A stretch of 64,000 nucleotides of DNA from NCBI GenBank assembly GCA_025558095.1, contig JAIVFI010000039.1, positions 62,001 through 126,000 on the forward strand, read 5' to 3'. Positions within the stretch are counted from its first letter, which is position 1. The number at the start of each line of letters is the position of its first letter. The notes under the pieces are model-generated. The model ran no database searches, was not told the origin of the DNA, and was given only the letters and a program-made list of their open reading frames with translations. The stretch is from Hyaloraphidium curvatum. Its lineage: Eukaryota; Monoblepharomycota; Hyaloraphidiomycetes; Hyaloraphidiales; Hyaloraphidiaceae. Position numbers and translations under genes: made by a program. Shown here piece after piece: positions 43,331-53,295 of this stretch.

Positions 43331-45152
43331 ATGGCGCAGGCGCCTCCCGCCGACGGCGGGCTGTCCGCGCCGCCCGGGCGGCCGCGCCGGCCGTCGCTCG
43401 TCGCCGTCGACGGCCCCGCGGCGCTCGAGGCGCTGACGGCGCCGCCGACGGTGTCGGAGGTCGTGGGCGCCGTGCTCGCCGCCACGCCGTTCGGCTCGCC
43501 GCGGACGCGCATCTCGGTGACGCGCCCGACCGCCGACCTGGCCGTCCCGGCCGACGACGAAGGCACAAACAACGACACAAACAACGACGCCGAACGCCGC
43601 GGCCGCACCGACGCCGACGCCCACCGCTCCGCCCCGCACGGCTCCACGCCGCCGCGCTCGCACTCGGCCCTGCGCCGCATCTTCACAGACACCCTGCGCC
43701 GCTTCACGCCCGAGCCCACGGACCTCGAGGGCCCGCCCGAGACGGACTTTGACCGCGAGGCAACGCTGGCGCGCTCCCGCCCGCGGACCCCCGAGGACGA
43801 GACCGGGGCGTCGGAGCCCGTGCAGGACGCGGAGCCCGAGCCCGAGGCAGACCACTCGCGCCTCGAGCCGCCGCCGCCGCGCCCGCCCGGCCGCCGCAGG
43901 TCGTGGGTCGAGCTGGCCGCCGACACCGTCATGGACATCCTGCTGCCCAAGGACGCCTTCGACTTTGAGCTGTCCGCCTCGGCCGGCAGGGAGGCGCGGT
44001 TCCTGGGGCACTACACCTACGACGACCTGCGGCAGTACATCACCGACTTCGGGATCAAGGACGAGCTGGCCAAGCGCGGCTACACGGACCTGATGTTCAA
44101 GATCGACTCGTCCGACGGGTTCGTGCAGCGGCTCACCGTGACCGACTCGTCGCTCCTCACGGACGCCGAGCGCGCCCGCGGGGCAAAGATCGCCGTCACC
44201 GACCGCAACTTCATCCTGGACCTGTTCGTGCGGATTAGGGACTGCCGCGCGTGGGACTTCCACGCGTACCAGGAGCTCGTGCGGCTGCGCGACGGGGACC
44301 CGGGGTTCCTCTTCAGCAGGCCGTCGGGCGCGGAAGAGTCGGCCGGGCGGCGCGCGGCGACCCCCGTCGCGGGGCTGGACCCCGACACGCACCACGTCTC
44401 GATCTGCGACCTGCCGCCGGAGGAGGCGGGGGAGGACGTGGCGATGCTGGAGGGGGCCTTCTCGGAGCCGCCGCTGAACGTGACGGTGGTGGACTGGCTC
44501 GAGATCCAGAACCCGCGCGCGGTGTTCACAAAGACGCGGCCGCCGCTGCCGGGACAGCGGAATCCGGGGCTCAAGGTGGCGAGGAAGGTGGTCTCGCTGA
44601 TCCTCTCGCTGGCCGAGTGGAGGCGTGGGTGCCGTTGCGGGCGGCCTTGTTGCGTCGAGTGACCTTCTGCCCCCCCCCTCCAGACCGAGACTGCCTCTCC
44701 AACTGCCCCGACAACTTCCACAACGCGTACCTCTACTCGCGGCGCGGGTTCCAGTACCTTTCCCCAAGCATGCAGGGCTTCTTTGCCGCACTCGCGGACG
44801 ACCTCGAGCCCGCCGTGGCGCGGTACGGCCTCGCCCCCGTCGCGTGGGCGTTCCGGCTGGGGCACCTGAAGGACAGGGCGTCGGGCAAGACCGTCGTGTG
44901 GGTATCCTCCCCGGCGCCTTCTGGGGTGCCCGTCTGACGCCGCCCGACAGCTGGTCCTCGACGCAGGAGCAGGTCTACCCCACCTCGGACCGCATGCGGC
45001 GCTACTTCACCTCGGACCGGTACATCCTCCAGGCCGAAAGGGCGCGCGCGGCGTACGGCGGCCGGTTTGCGGTGGACTTTGAGGACCCGAAAGTGCAGGG
45101 CGACCTCAAGGCCGCGATGAACTGGGGCGAGCTGCCGTTTTCGCCCAGGTGA
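43331..45152 (+). CDS. Conserved protein of unknown function, three segments
   Basis: Starts at ATG 43331 (MAQAPPADGG). Exon 1 ends at 44624, with a 59-nt intron (GTGGGT...CCAG) to 44684. The rest reads through except for a one-base break near 44898, where GTGTGGGTATCC needs a fourth G to give VVWGILPGAFWGARL. The first 190 residues are disordered and Pro/Arg-rich. The folded part has LGHYTYDDLRQYITDFGIK, VVDWLEIQNPRAVFTK, RPPLPGQRNPGLKVAR and CPDNFHNAYLYSRRGFQYL. The LPGQ-x-PGL and FHNAYLYSR motifs look strongly conserved, but I cannot attach a named family or reaction. About 580 aa. Confidence 0.55.
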
Positions 45153-45676
45153 TGCCGGATGGCGGGGCGGGGTCGGGTTTTGTTTTGCTGCGGGGGAAGA
45201 ACGCTGCGTTTTTGCGCCGATTGGGGGGTGGAGACAGCGGATTCCCCGCCCCGCCCCTCCGTAAGAAGCCCGCCGTGCCGTCCGGTCCGATCTGGTCCGG
45301 GGTCCGCGCGGTCCCTCTCCAAACGAATTAATTGCATACAGCGGTCGGATCGGGAAGGGAGACGGGGAGATCGGGTTAGGCGAGGGGTTGCCGCCGGGGG
45401 TCCAGGCCATCTGGCAATTGGGGGCGGGCTTGCGGGGTGGCCGCGGGGATTGTTCCGGGCGTCGGCCGGTGCGGAACCCCATCTGCGGACGCATTCAATT
45501 GCAACGGAAGTTGTCCGGGACCTTTTTTCGGGCCGGCCGAGTCCGAAGCCGCCTGGGGTCTTCGGGGCTGTGTGAGTGCGGGTGGCCGACGTTGGGCCGT
45601 TGTTTGCCCCGGATCGCGGGGAGCCCACGCCCCCTAGCGGGCCGCCGGGCGGCCGCAGCGCACGGCATCGGTTAAA

Positions 45677-47416
45677 ATGGAGCCGGGCAGCCCTGCGGAG
45701 GGGCCGGCGGGGCGGGCGGACGGGCTGCCGCCGCCGGCCGGGCGGTGCTTCGGCTCGCCGGCCGAGCTCGGCGCGGCGCTGTCCGCCGCGGTCGAGGCGC
45801 ACGCGCACTGCCGCCTCGTGCCGTACTTGCTGCTGCCCGGCGGGAGCTGGGCGTATCTGGAGCGGCCCGACTCGCGGCCGCGCGCGGTGGTCGAGGTGCT
45901 CCGCCCGCGGCCGGCCGCCCCGCTCAAGCACGCCCGCCTCGACTGGCGCGACGAGCCGCGGCCGGTCATCGCAGTCGATGCAGTCTACTTTTCGCCCCGC
46001 GGCAGAATCGAGCGCCGCTTCGAGCTGCCCGACGAGCGCGGGAGGACGCCGAAAGCCGCCGCGGAGCAGATGGCGCGCAACGCCGCGCTGCAGGCCGCCG
46101 GGCCCGCGGACCGCTGCGAGTACCGCTGGCGGCGGGAGTTTGTCGCGCAACCCGGCGAGTGGGTGCGCAGGGACGCAGAGCCCGCGTGGGGGGACTGGGT
46201 CGCCGCGGCGCACGCGAGGGGCATGCGCGCCGCCAGGGTCATGCGCGGGCTGGACTCGTACGGGTTCCCCCCCGAGGGGCCGAGGCCGGACCAGGTCGGC
46301 GTCGAGGTCAGGGTGCTGGACTGGCTGCCCGCCGGGCGGGTGCCGGGCAGGGTCAGGTGCCGCTGCGTGTGGCCCGACGCCGAGAACCCGCGCGCGTGGC
46401 AGGGGCCGGACGACGGGTTCGAGAAGCGCAAGTGGTTCCTGCTTTACGAGCTCGACGCCGATCGGGGCCCAACGGGGGCGGAACACGCCGTGCACGGCGG
46501 GCTGGCCGTGCCGCTCGCCATCCCGGACAGTGTGCCAGGGACTCCCCAGACCGCGGTCACACCCAGCACGCCTGCACCGGGCACCCCAGTCGTCTCGCCC
46601 ATCACTCCGGGCTGGACCGTGGCGGTTGTTGCTGGGCGGGCCGAGACGGAGGAGGAAGAGGAGGCGGCGGAGGCGGAGCGGACATCTGCAGTCCCGGCCG
46701 CCGGCAAAGACGACCCGGCACCCGACGCCCCCTCCCCGCTCCCGGAACTCCCCAGCAGCCCCTCCAAGGACACCACCCCCTTGCCCACCCCTTCACCCGT
46801 GCCCCCCACGCCCTCCCCACTTCCCCCCAACCCCACCCTCCCGCGCAGCCCCCTCCGCTCCCCCGCATCCAACCCCGCCTCCCCCCCCGCACGCATCCGC
46901 TCCTCTACCTCCCCCTCATCCACCCCCCTGCGCTCCCCCGCATCCAACCCCGCCTCCCCTGCCTCGCCGCGCATCCACTCCCCCGCCTCCCCTTCCTCCC
47001 TCCCGGGCAGCCCCTCCCGCCGCCAGGGCGCCCCGCTCAACCCTTCCCCCTCCCCCGCCGCCCAATCCCACGTGCGCAGCGCCAGCGTCGTCGGCCGCTC
47101 CACCTCTGCCGACCGCTCCCATGCGCACGCGCGGAGGCTCAGCGCCGCGTACCCCTCCCCGTCCCCGGCCCCCCCTCCGATCCCCATCACCCGCGCGGCA
47201 AGCGGCCGCCACGCGCTGCCGGAGCTGCGGGTGGACACGGGCCGCTCCCCGATCCTACTTTCGGCGGTGCACCCCGAGGCGCAGGGGGGCGGGACGCCGG
47301 GGACGGGGGGGAAGACGCCGACGCCCAAGACCGGGGTGGGATCGCCGAGGGGGACGACGCCGGGGACGGGGGCGGCGGGGCTGCCCGGGTTGCCGGGGGA
47401 GACGTCGGAGGGTTAG
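45677..47416 (+). CDS. Unrecognised protein with Ser/Pro-rich C-terminal half
   Basis: 579 aa, intronless. Residues 1-270 look folded (CRLVPYLLLPGGSWAYLE, ARLDWRDEPRPVIAVDAVYF, RKWFLLYELDADRG). From about 290 onwards the sequence is Pro/Ser/Thr-rich with repeated RSPASNPASP units, typical of disordered, phosphorylated tails. No family recognised. The tail repeat SPLRSPASNPASP occurs twice, about 20 residues apart. Confidence 0.5.
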   Translation: MEPGSPAEGPAGRADGLPPPAGRCFGSPAELGAALSAAVEAHAHCRLVPYLLLPGGSWAYLERPDSRPRAVVEVLRPRPAAPLKHARLDWRDEPRPVIAVDAVYFSPRGRIERRFELPDERGRTPKAAAEQMARNAALQAAGPADRCEYRWRREFVAQPGEWVRRDAEPAWGDWVAAAHARGMRAARVMRGLDSYGFPPEGPRPDQVGVEVRVLDWLPAGRVPGRVRCRCVWPDAENPRAWQGPDDGFEKRKWFLLYELDADRGPTGAEHAVHGGLAVPLAIPDSVPGTPQTAVTPSTPAPGTPVVSPITPGWTVAVVAGRAETEEEEEAAEAERTSAVPAAGKDDPAPDAPSPLPELPSSPSKDTTPLPTPSPVPPTPSPLPPNPTLPRSPLRSPASNPASPPARIRSSTSPSSTPLRSPASNPASPASPRIHSPASPSSLPGSPSRRQGAPLNPSPSPAAQSHVRSASVVGRSTSADRSHAHARRLSAAYPSPSPAPPPIPITRAASGRHALPELRVDTGRSPILLSAVHPEAQGGGTPGTGGKTPTPKTGVGSPRGTTPGTGAAGLPGLPGETSEG

Positions 47417-47601
47417 GCTGTGTACACACGAGAACGGGTAAAGAAGTTGGAAGGCAATCTGCCCGGGGTGCTGTCCGACTAAAGTTAGATGGGATAGGAC
47501 CGGGGTGATCGTCGAAAGGCCCTAAAGGAAGCGCATGAGAATGCTCATGGCTAAGAGCGCCGATCTTCGATGGAACCCGTACAACCCGGTGGCAATGAAG
47601 A

Positions 47602-47629
47602 ATGCGATAGTGCGATCGCACTATCGCAT
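47602..47629. repeat. 28-bp perfect palindrome
   Basis: The sequence from 47602 to 47629 is its own reverse complement. It is built of ATGCGATAGTGCGA followed by its mirror, with GCGATCGC at the centre. It lies in the gap before the duplicated membrane-protein genes and outside any convincing ORF. Confidence 0.8.
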
Positions 47630-47906
47630 AGAACCGCTATGGGACTCCATGAGGATGCAGCAGAGCTGGAGGTGATCCAAAGTCGGCACCTCCACCGACT
47701 CATCGGCACCGTCTTGAGCAAACAGGGGCCGCATCGGGACGGCATCCAGCCCAGAGTGGCTAGCAGGGACTCGGACATCTTGTTGGTCCCTTACCATCTC
47801 GATTCGGGTGTCCTCGTCTGGGTCTTGGCGCGAGGAATCCAGCGAGACTCGGGGCGCAGAATCCCGCGAAGATTCTATCGATCTCGTCCCACCCAACAGA
47901 CATCCG

Positions 47907-49170
47907 ATGGCCCGCCCGCACGGCGGGGAGCCGCCTCCAGAGCCCTCCGCCGCCGAATGGCTCGCGTTGTTCCCGCGCCGCCCGCCCGACCCGCGGCAGG
48001 GGCTCTCCGGTGCCGCGGGGTTCGCCGACCCGCCCGGCGTCTCCCGCGGGCCGCTGCCGCGGAAGAAGGCGCTCGCTCAAGTCGAACCCGGGCGGGCTGG
48101 GCCTGCTCCGGCATGATCCTGGCGACGCGCTGTGCCCCTGTCCAGCGTCAGAGTGCGCCGGGCGGGTGCCGTGGAGGGCAGCCGCATTGGAGCTCGGCAG
48201 CATGTTGGTCGTGAATACGGCGCTGGCCTTGTCGGTGGTCATGTTCACGTGGACAACGATCGCCACGTACGGCGCGAGGTTCTGGTCCACCGGCTGGGGC
48301 GCGGCACTGGGTGCTCTAGCACGTAGGTCTTCTGCGCGTTACATCGGCTCCCACTCACACGGGCACTGTTTCGCCCCTCAGTCTTTGTGAACTTTGGCTG
48401 GAGCTGGGGAACAGGGTGCACGCGGCGCATCTGGCTCAGTGTTCCGCAGCTCCGCCTGTCCGAACGGCTGCGGCACCGCGCCATGGATGTCGCGCTGACC
48501 TCGATGCTGGAACGGTTCCGGAGCGGGCTGCGGGGCGATGCGGAAGAGGCCGCGCGGGCCATCATGCAGGACGACGGCTACCTCCAGCTGCACACCAACA
48601 TGGCCGCAACATGGGAGGCCGGCATCGCGCAGAACAACATGCGCTGGGGCTTCCTGACGGTCAGCATCGTCGTTCAGACGGTCAACACGATCGTCAACCT
48701 AGTGAGCTTCCGCGCGGCCCGGCGCGCCAAGCCCACGCACTGACCTTCTTGCGCCGCAGGCCGCCGGCTCCTGCATCATCTGGGCTCAGCTCTGGATTTT
48801 TCCCTACCTCCTCGTCCGCATCGGATGGGACCTCGTCAACCTCGCCGTGGGCAACTCGCAGATCGCAGCCGTCACCTCGCTCCTCTCCTCCGCCCGCCGC
48901 GAGCTCCGCGCCCTGATTGTGTTTTCGGACCGGCTGCCCCCCGATTCGGCTCGGGAGGCTTTGGTACGTGCGGCAGCGCACCACGAGGCGCTGCTCGGAT
49001 CGCTGGTGGAGCGCGGGACGGTCCGGGGGAGGTTCATGGGGTTCGCAGTGGATGCTGGGGTTATCAGGACCTTCTATGCTACAGTTTTCACGCTGGCGGT
49101 CGGGCTCTTCAGCGTGATGAGGGGTTGGGTGTTTGTCACGCTGGAGGGGGCGTGCCCGCTGCGGCCGTAG
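47907..49170 (+). pseudogene. Multi-span membrane protein, duplicate copy 1 (internally deleted)
   Basis: The start MARPHGGEPPPEPSAAEWLALFP matches copy 2 (50278). After PLPRKK about 390 bp are missing relative to copy 2, removing roughly 135 residues and the first membrane segments. Coding similarity resumes at GLGLLRHDPGDALCPC in a different phase. Exon 2 (48382-48701) and exon 3 (48760-49170) have the same lengths (320 and 411 nt) and splice phases as copy 2. Introns are 48323-48381 and 48702-48759. Exon 3 is essentially identical to copy 2. The deletion plus phase change suggests a dead copy, unless a new intron bridges the gap. Confidence 0.55.
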
Positions 49171-49266
49171 CGGCGCCGACACGTGTAAAGAAAGGCCTTA
49201 ACTCTATTCGCCGCGCCAGCTGAGTGCGACCCTTCCCCACCCTTCCGAATCCCACCCCCATCCCGG

Positions 49267-49747
49267 TCAACCCACCTGTGGTTTAGCGCACAGCTCCTCC
49301 CACATCCTCCTTCCCGCCACCTCCCTCGCGAACGCGTGCAACTCCGCATCCAGAGCGTTCATCGCCGCCAGTCTTTCCACGACGGGGTGACCGGCGGGGT
49401 AGGCCGCGGAGAAGGACGAGTTCTCGAGGGTGCCGGCCCGGTGCTTGTTCACCTGGCACGTACCGCGTCAGCGACGCCGTTCGGACGCGGCAAGATCTGG
49501 TCACGCACGTCGAATTCTTTCCACCCGAGCTTGGAAGCCAGCTGCCCCGCCGTCGCCACATAACTCGCCGGGTCGTCCGCCACCAGGGCGACGGAGAAGC
49601 ACCCCTCCAGCGTCCGCTTGGCTCTGTCCAGATGGTCCCGAGTGAAGGGGCCGAGCCCACATCCGCCAAATACGCGGACATTGAAGTCAGATATCCACAA
49701 GTGGGCGTCGGGGAGGGGTTGCGCATTGGCCATCTGCTCCAGGGTGT
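49267..49747 (-). pseudogene. Sulfotransferase 3' fragment (duplicate copy 1)
   Basis: The minus strand encodes the C-terminal third of the sulfotransferase in copy 2: LEQMANAQPLPDAHLWISDF, VFGGCGLGPFTRDHLDRAKR and a final NALDAELHAFAREV helix. Similarity stops at about 49748. The N-terminal P-loop region is absent upstream. The last 290 bp are identical to copy 2, then diverge. As in copy 2, the frame breaks at CCAGGTGAACAAG (about 49450), one G short. It is tail to tail with the membrane gene, 96 bp away. Confidence 0.6.
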
Positions 49748-50277
49748 TACAATTGATGGAGGCCGGAAGGATGCAGAGAAAAGGCCCGAGTCCAGCCAAG
49801 GCAGTTTCCGGATCGATTCGAGGGTGCACGCTTGGCTTGGGGCGCGGATGGATGCTACACAACCGCCGCAGTCCCGTTTGGCGAAGAATGAGCCCAAACG
49901 GTTTGGCCGAAGACACGCTAGCCTGCGGCAGCGCGCTCCGAGAATGCTAGCCATCCAAGCGCACGAGTCCATCGACGAGCACGTTCCGGCGCGTCTATAT
50001 GGCGATTCGCAACTACCTCCACATGCCCGGGCGCCCGGCCTCCAAGCGCGATGAGAAGTGCCGGTTTGGATGACGGACTTCGGGAGGGTTGTCCACCATG
50101 AAAAGACAACGACCGACGGTGCCTGCAGTACTACTCTCTCCTATCTGGAACAATAGAGGGCGCTTGGTCTTGTACAAACTACAACTCGATAGATCGCCTA
50201 ATAGAACCTAACGTGCGCGTGTTCTTGACGCGCTTGGGCATAACGTTCGATCGCGCACCCCCGCAACGGACTTAAAA

Positions 50278-51929
50278 ATGGCCGGCCTGCAACTCTCGGA
50301 GCAGCCTCCCGAGCCCTCCGCCGCCGAATGGCTCGCGTTGTTCCCGCGCCGCCCGCCCGACCCGCGGCAGGGACTCTCGGCCGCCGCGGGGTTCACCGAC
50401 CCGCCCGGCGTTTCCCGCGGGCCGCTGCCGCGGAAGGAGGTGCTCGACGCGCTCGCGGACGACTGGCTGCTGCGCCTGGTCGTCAAGTTCCAGTCGGGAG
50501 CCGCTGCTCGGTTCGTTGGCAGGCTGTACGTCCCGCTGACCATCCTGTGGCTCCTGCCGAGCACGGTCGTGTACTGCCTCGTATGGTACTTCAACGACGG
50601 CACATTCGGGCCGGCACAGATGGCCGCGGGAACGTTCGTACTTGCAAATTGTTTCTACGCCAACGGGTTTCTGGTGGCCATTTTCCGCGTGGGCCTGGAG
50701 AGGGACGAGGCAGCCGGCTTTGGGGACTTCGCGGCGTCGAACCTCGCCGGGATCGTCAGATGGAGGCAGCTCGTCCGCGGGGCAGTCAACAGTGGGACCG
50801 AGACCGGCGACGGCGTTGAGCTGGGGCGGAAGGTCGACCAGGAAGGGCTCGGCCTACCCGTGCACGACGCCGGGGACGCTTTGTGCCCATGCTCCGCCCA
50901 AGGATGCGCTGGGCGGGTGCCGTGGAGGGCAGCCGCATTGGAGCTCGGCAGCATGTTGGTCGTGAATACGGCGCTGGCCTTGTCGGTGGTCATGTTCACG
51001 TGGACAACGATCGCCACGTACGGCGCGAGGTTCTGGTCCACCGGCTGGGGCGCGGCACTGGGAGCTCTCGCACGTGGGTGTCTCGCCGGGCACAAGCCCT
51101 CATGGATCACACTGACGGAAATAGCACCGGTATCGCCACCGCAGTCTTTACCAACTTCGGCTTCAATTGGGTATTGGGGCTCACGCGCCGCACGTGGCTC
51201 AGCGTGCCCCAGCTCCGGCTGTCCGAAAGACTACGGCACCGCGCCATGAACCGTGTGCTGACGACGATGCTGGAACGGTTCCGGAGCGGGCTGCGGGGCG
51301 ATGCGGAAGAGGCCGCGCGGGCCATCATGCAGGACGACGGCTACCTCCAGCTGCACACCAACATGGCCGCAACATGGGAGGCCGGCATTGCGCAGAACAA
51401 CATCCAAGGCCGCTTCCTCACGATCAGCGTGGTCGTTCAGACAGTCAATACGATCGTCAACTTGGTGAGCCCCCCGGGCCCGCCCGCCAGCACACGTACT
51501 GACCTTGTTCCGCCACAGGTCGCCGGCTCCTGCATCATCTGGGCTCAGCTCTGGATTTTCCTCTACCTCCTCGTCCGCATCGGATGGGACCTCGTCAACC
51601 TCGCCGTCGGCAATTCGCAGATCGCAGCCGTCACCTCGCTCCTCTCCTCCGCCCGCCGCGAGCTCCGCGCCCTGATTGTGTTTTCGGACCGGCTGCCCCC
51701 CGATTCGGCTCGGGAGGCTTTGGTACGTGCGGCAGCGCACCACGAGGCGCTGCTCGGATCGCTGGTGGAGCGCGGGACGGTCCGGGGGAGGTTCATGGGG
51801 TTCGCAGTGGATGCTGGGGTTATCAGGACCTTCTATGCTACAGTTTTCACGCTGGCGGTCGGGCTCTTCAGCGTGATGAGGGGTTGGGTGTTTGTCACGC
51901 TGGAGGGGGCGTGCCCGCTGCGGCCGTAG
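50278..51929 (+). CDS. Multi-span membrane protein, duplicate copy 2 (complete)
   Basis: Three exons, 50278-51073, 51145-51464 and 51519-51929, with introns of 71 and 54 nt, encode 508 aa. N-terminal Pro-rich region (EPSAAEWLALFPRRPPDPRQG), then hydrophobic spans: LYVPLTILWLLPSTVVYCLVW, AAGTFVLANCFYANGFLVAIF, MLVVNTALALSVVMFTW, IIWAQLWIFLYLLVRIGW and the C-terminal FYATVFTLAVGLFSVM. The motif GDALCPC-SAQGC before the third span and FVTLEGACPLRP at the end recur in the paralog at 29528. I know no family with this layout. The role is unknown; membrane topology and four or more cysteines near one face suggest a structural or channel-like function. Confidence 0.65.
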
Positions 51930-52025
51930 CGGCGCCGACACGTGTAAAGAAAGGCCTTAACTCTATTCGCCGCGCCAGCTGAGTGCGACCCTTCCCCACC
52001 CTTCCGAATCCCACCCCCATCCCGG

Positions 52026-52561
52026 TCAACCCACCTGTGGTTTAGCGCACAGCTCCTCCCACATCCTCCTTCCCGCCACCTCCCTCGCGAACGCGTGCAA
52101 CTCCGCATCCAGAGCGTTCATCGCCGCCAGTCTTTCCACGACGGGGTGACCGGCGGGGTAGGCCGCGGAGAAGGACGAGTTCTCGAGGGTGCCGGCCCGG
52201 TGCTTGTTCACCTGGCACGTACCGCGTCAGCGACGCCGTTCGGACGCGGCAAGATCTGGTCACGCACGTCGAATTCTTTCCACCCGAGCTTGGAAGCCAG
52301 CTGCCCCGCCGTCGCCGCGAAACTCGCCGGGTCGTCCGCCACGAGGACGACGGAAAAGTACCCCTCCAGCGTCCGCTTGGCCCTGTCCAGATGGTGCCGG
52401 GTGCAGGGGCCGAGTCCGCATCCGCCAAACACGCGGACATGGAAGTCATTTAGCCACAAGTGCGCGTCGGGTAGGGATTGCGCCTTGGCCATCTCCTCCA
52501 GCGTCAAGTTGCCCCAGTCCCCGCCCACCGCCCCGTGCTGGCCGGAGGTTAGCGAATAGAC
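52026..52561 (-). pseudogene. Sulfotransferase gene, 3' part (split by the mobile element)
   Basis: Minus-strand continuation of the gene whose 5' part lies at 60490-61010. It begins at the target-site duplication with the codons GTC TAT and runs YSLTSGQHGAVGGDWG, LEEMAKAQSLPDAHLW, VFGGCGLGPCTRHHL, then ends in the helix NALDAELHAFAREV. An additional one-base break at CCAGGTGAACAAG (about 52210) separates the last 60 codons. Copy 1 has the same break, so it either predates the duplication or marks an unusually short intron. The 3' end faces the membrane gene. Confidence 0.7.
52556..52561. repeat. Target-site duplication, left copy
   Basis: ATAGAC directly before the left inverted repeat. TAGAC (52557-52561) reappears directly after the right end. 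Counting the terminal A of the right repeat, the duplication could be six bases. Confidence 0.8.
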
Positions 52562-53235
52562 TGGGAGGGGGTAGTGGGAGGGGGAGTGGACTGTGCGGGG
52601 CGCTCGCAAGCTCGCCGTAGGGCCCCGCAGACTAGGGGACCTTGGCTACACGGTCTGTGCTTGCGTCCTTGTCTCACTGCCTTGCCGACCCCTGCTTTGC
52701 CGGTCCCCTCACCTACTTGCTAAGCAATGTGCTTAGCAACTTGCTTACCTTTTCTAAAACCAACTATTCTAGTCGTTTTCATAGTCGTTTTCTTGGCTTG
52801 TATAGTCGATTTTATACCTCATTTTGGCTCTGATAGTCGATTAGTCGATTTTGAAAAAAAACTTAACCCGTTTTCAAGTTTCACCTAGGTCCTACCCTAT
52901 ACAACAACTTAGGCCACCTTTTCCTCCAAAATCGACTAATTAACTATTTGCTTTGTTTCATGCTTCAACTTCTAGATCTCTTACCATTTTCCTTCTAGCT
53001 TCTTTTTCTCAAAATCGACTAGAACCCAACTTGGTCCTAGTCGTTTTCTAATTCACAAAGAATTTCATGACAGTGATGACAACTTTTTTGAAAAGTGGTT
53101 TGGCGAAGCCATATTTTGTGTCTTCACCACTCTTTTTCCCCACCAGTCTTACCCCACCACTGAGTACCCCACCTGTCTTACCCCACCACTGAGTACCCCA
53201 CCACCTCTTCCCCCACCACCTCTTACCCCGCTCCC
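52562..53235 (+). repeat. Left terminal inverted repeat (674 bp)
   Basis: Begins TGGGAGGGGGTAGTGGGAGG, four G-runs in the first 25 bases that could form a quadruplex. A GC-rich tip of about 160 bp is followed by an AT-rich body with eight copies of TAGTCG[A/T]TTT in both orientations. An inner part has C-rich CTTACCCCACCACTGAGTAC repeats. Compared base by base with the right end, I found no mismatch or length difference. Confidence 0.9.
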
Positions 53236-53295
53236 CCATCGCAACTTCGTTGCTACCACGTGCTTTGAACGAAGTTCATTTGTGGTTTGGCGTAG
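53236..53295. repeat. CACGTG hairpin module, leftmost copy
   Basis: Next to the inner edge of the left repeat: AACTTCGTTGC-TACCACGTGC...GAACGAAGTTC, a dyad with CACGTG (53257-53262) in the middle, followed by TGGTTTGGCGTAGCCA. The same layout recurs between the other element genes. Confidence 0.6.

Noticed and set aside
52642-52833. 63-aa ORF within each terminal repeat (also 60218-60409)
   Set aside because: Present twice only because the repeats are identical; it runs through subterminal motif arrays with no protein character.
53048-53239. Trp/Gly-rich 63-aa ORF in the inner repeat (also 59776-60003)
   Set aside because: Translation of G-rich tandem repeats (GGTGGGGTA); not protein-like.
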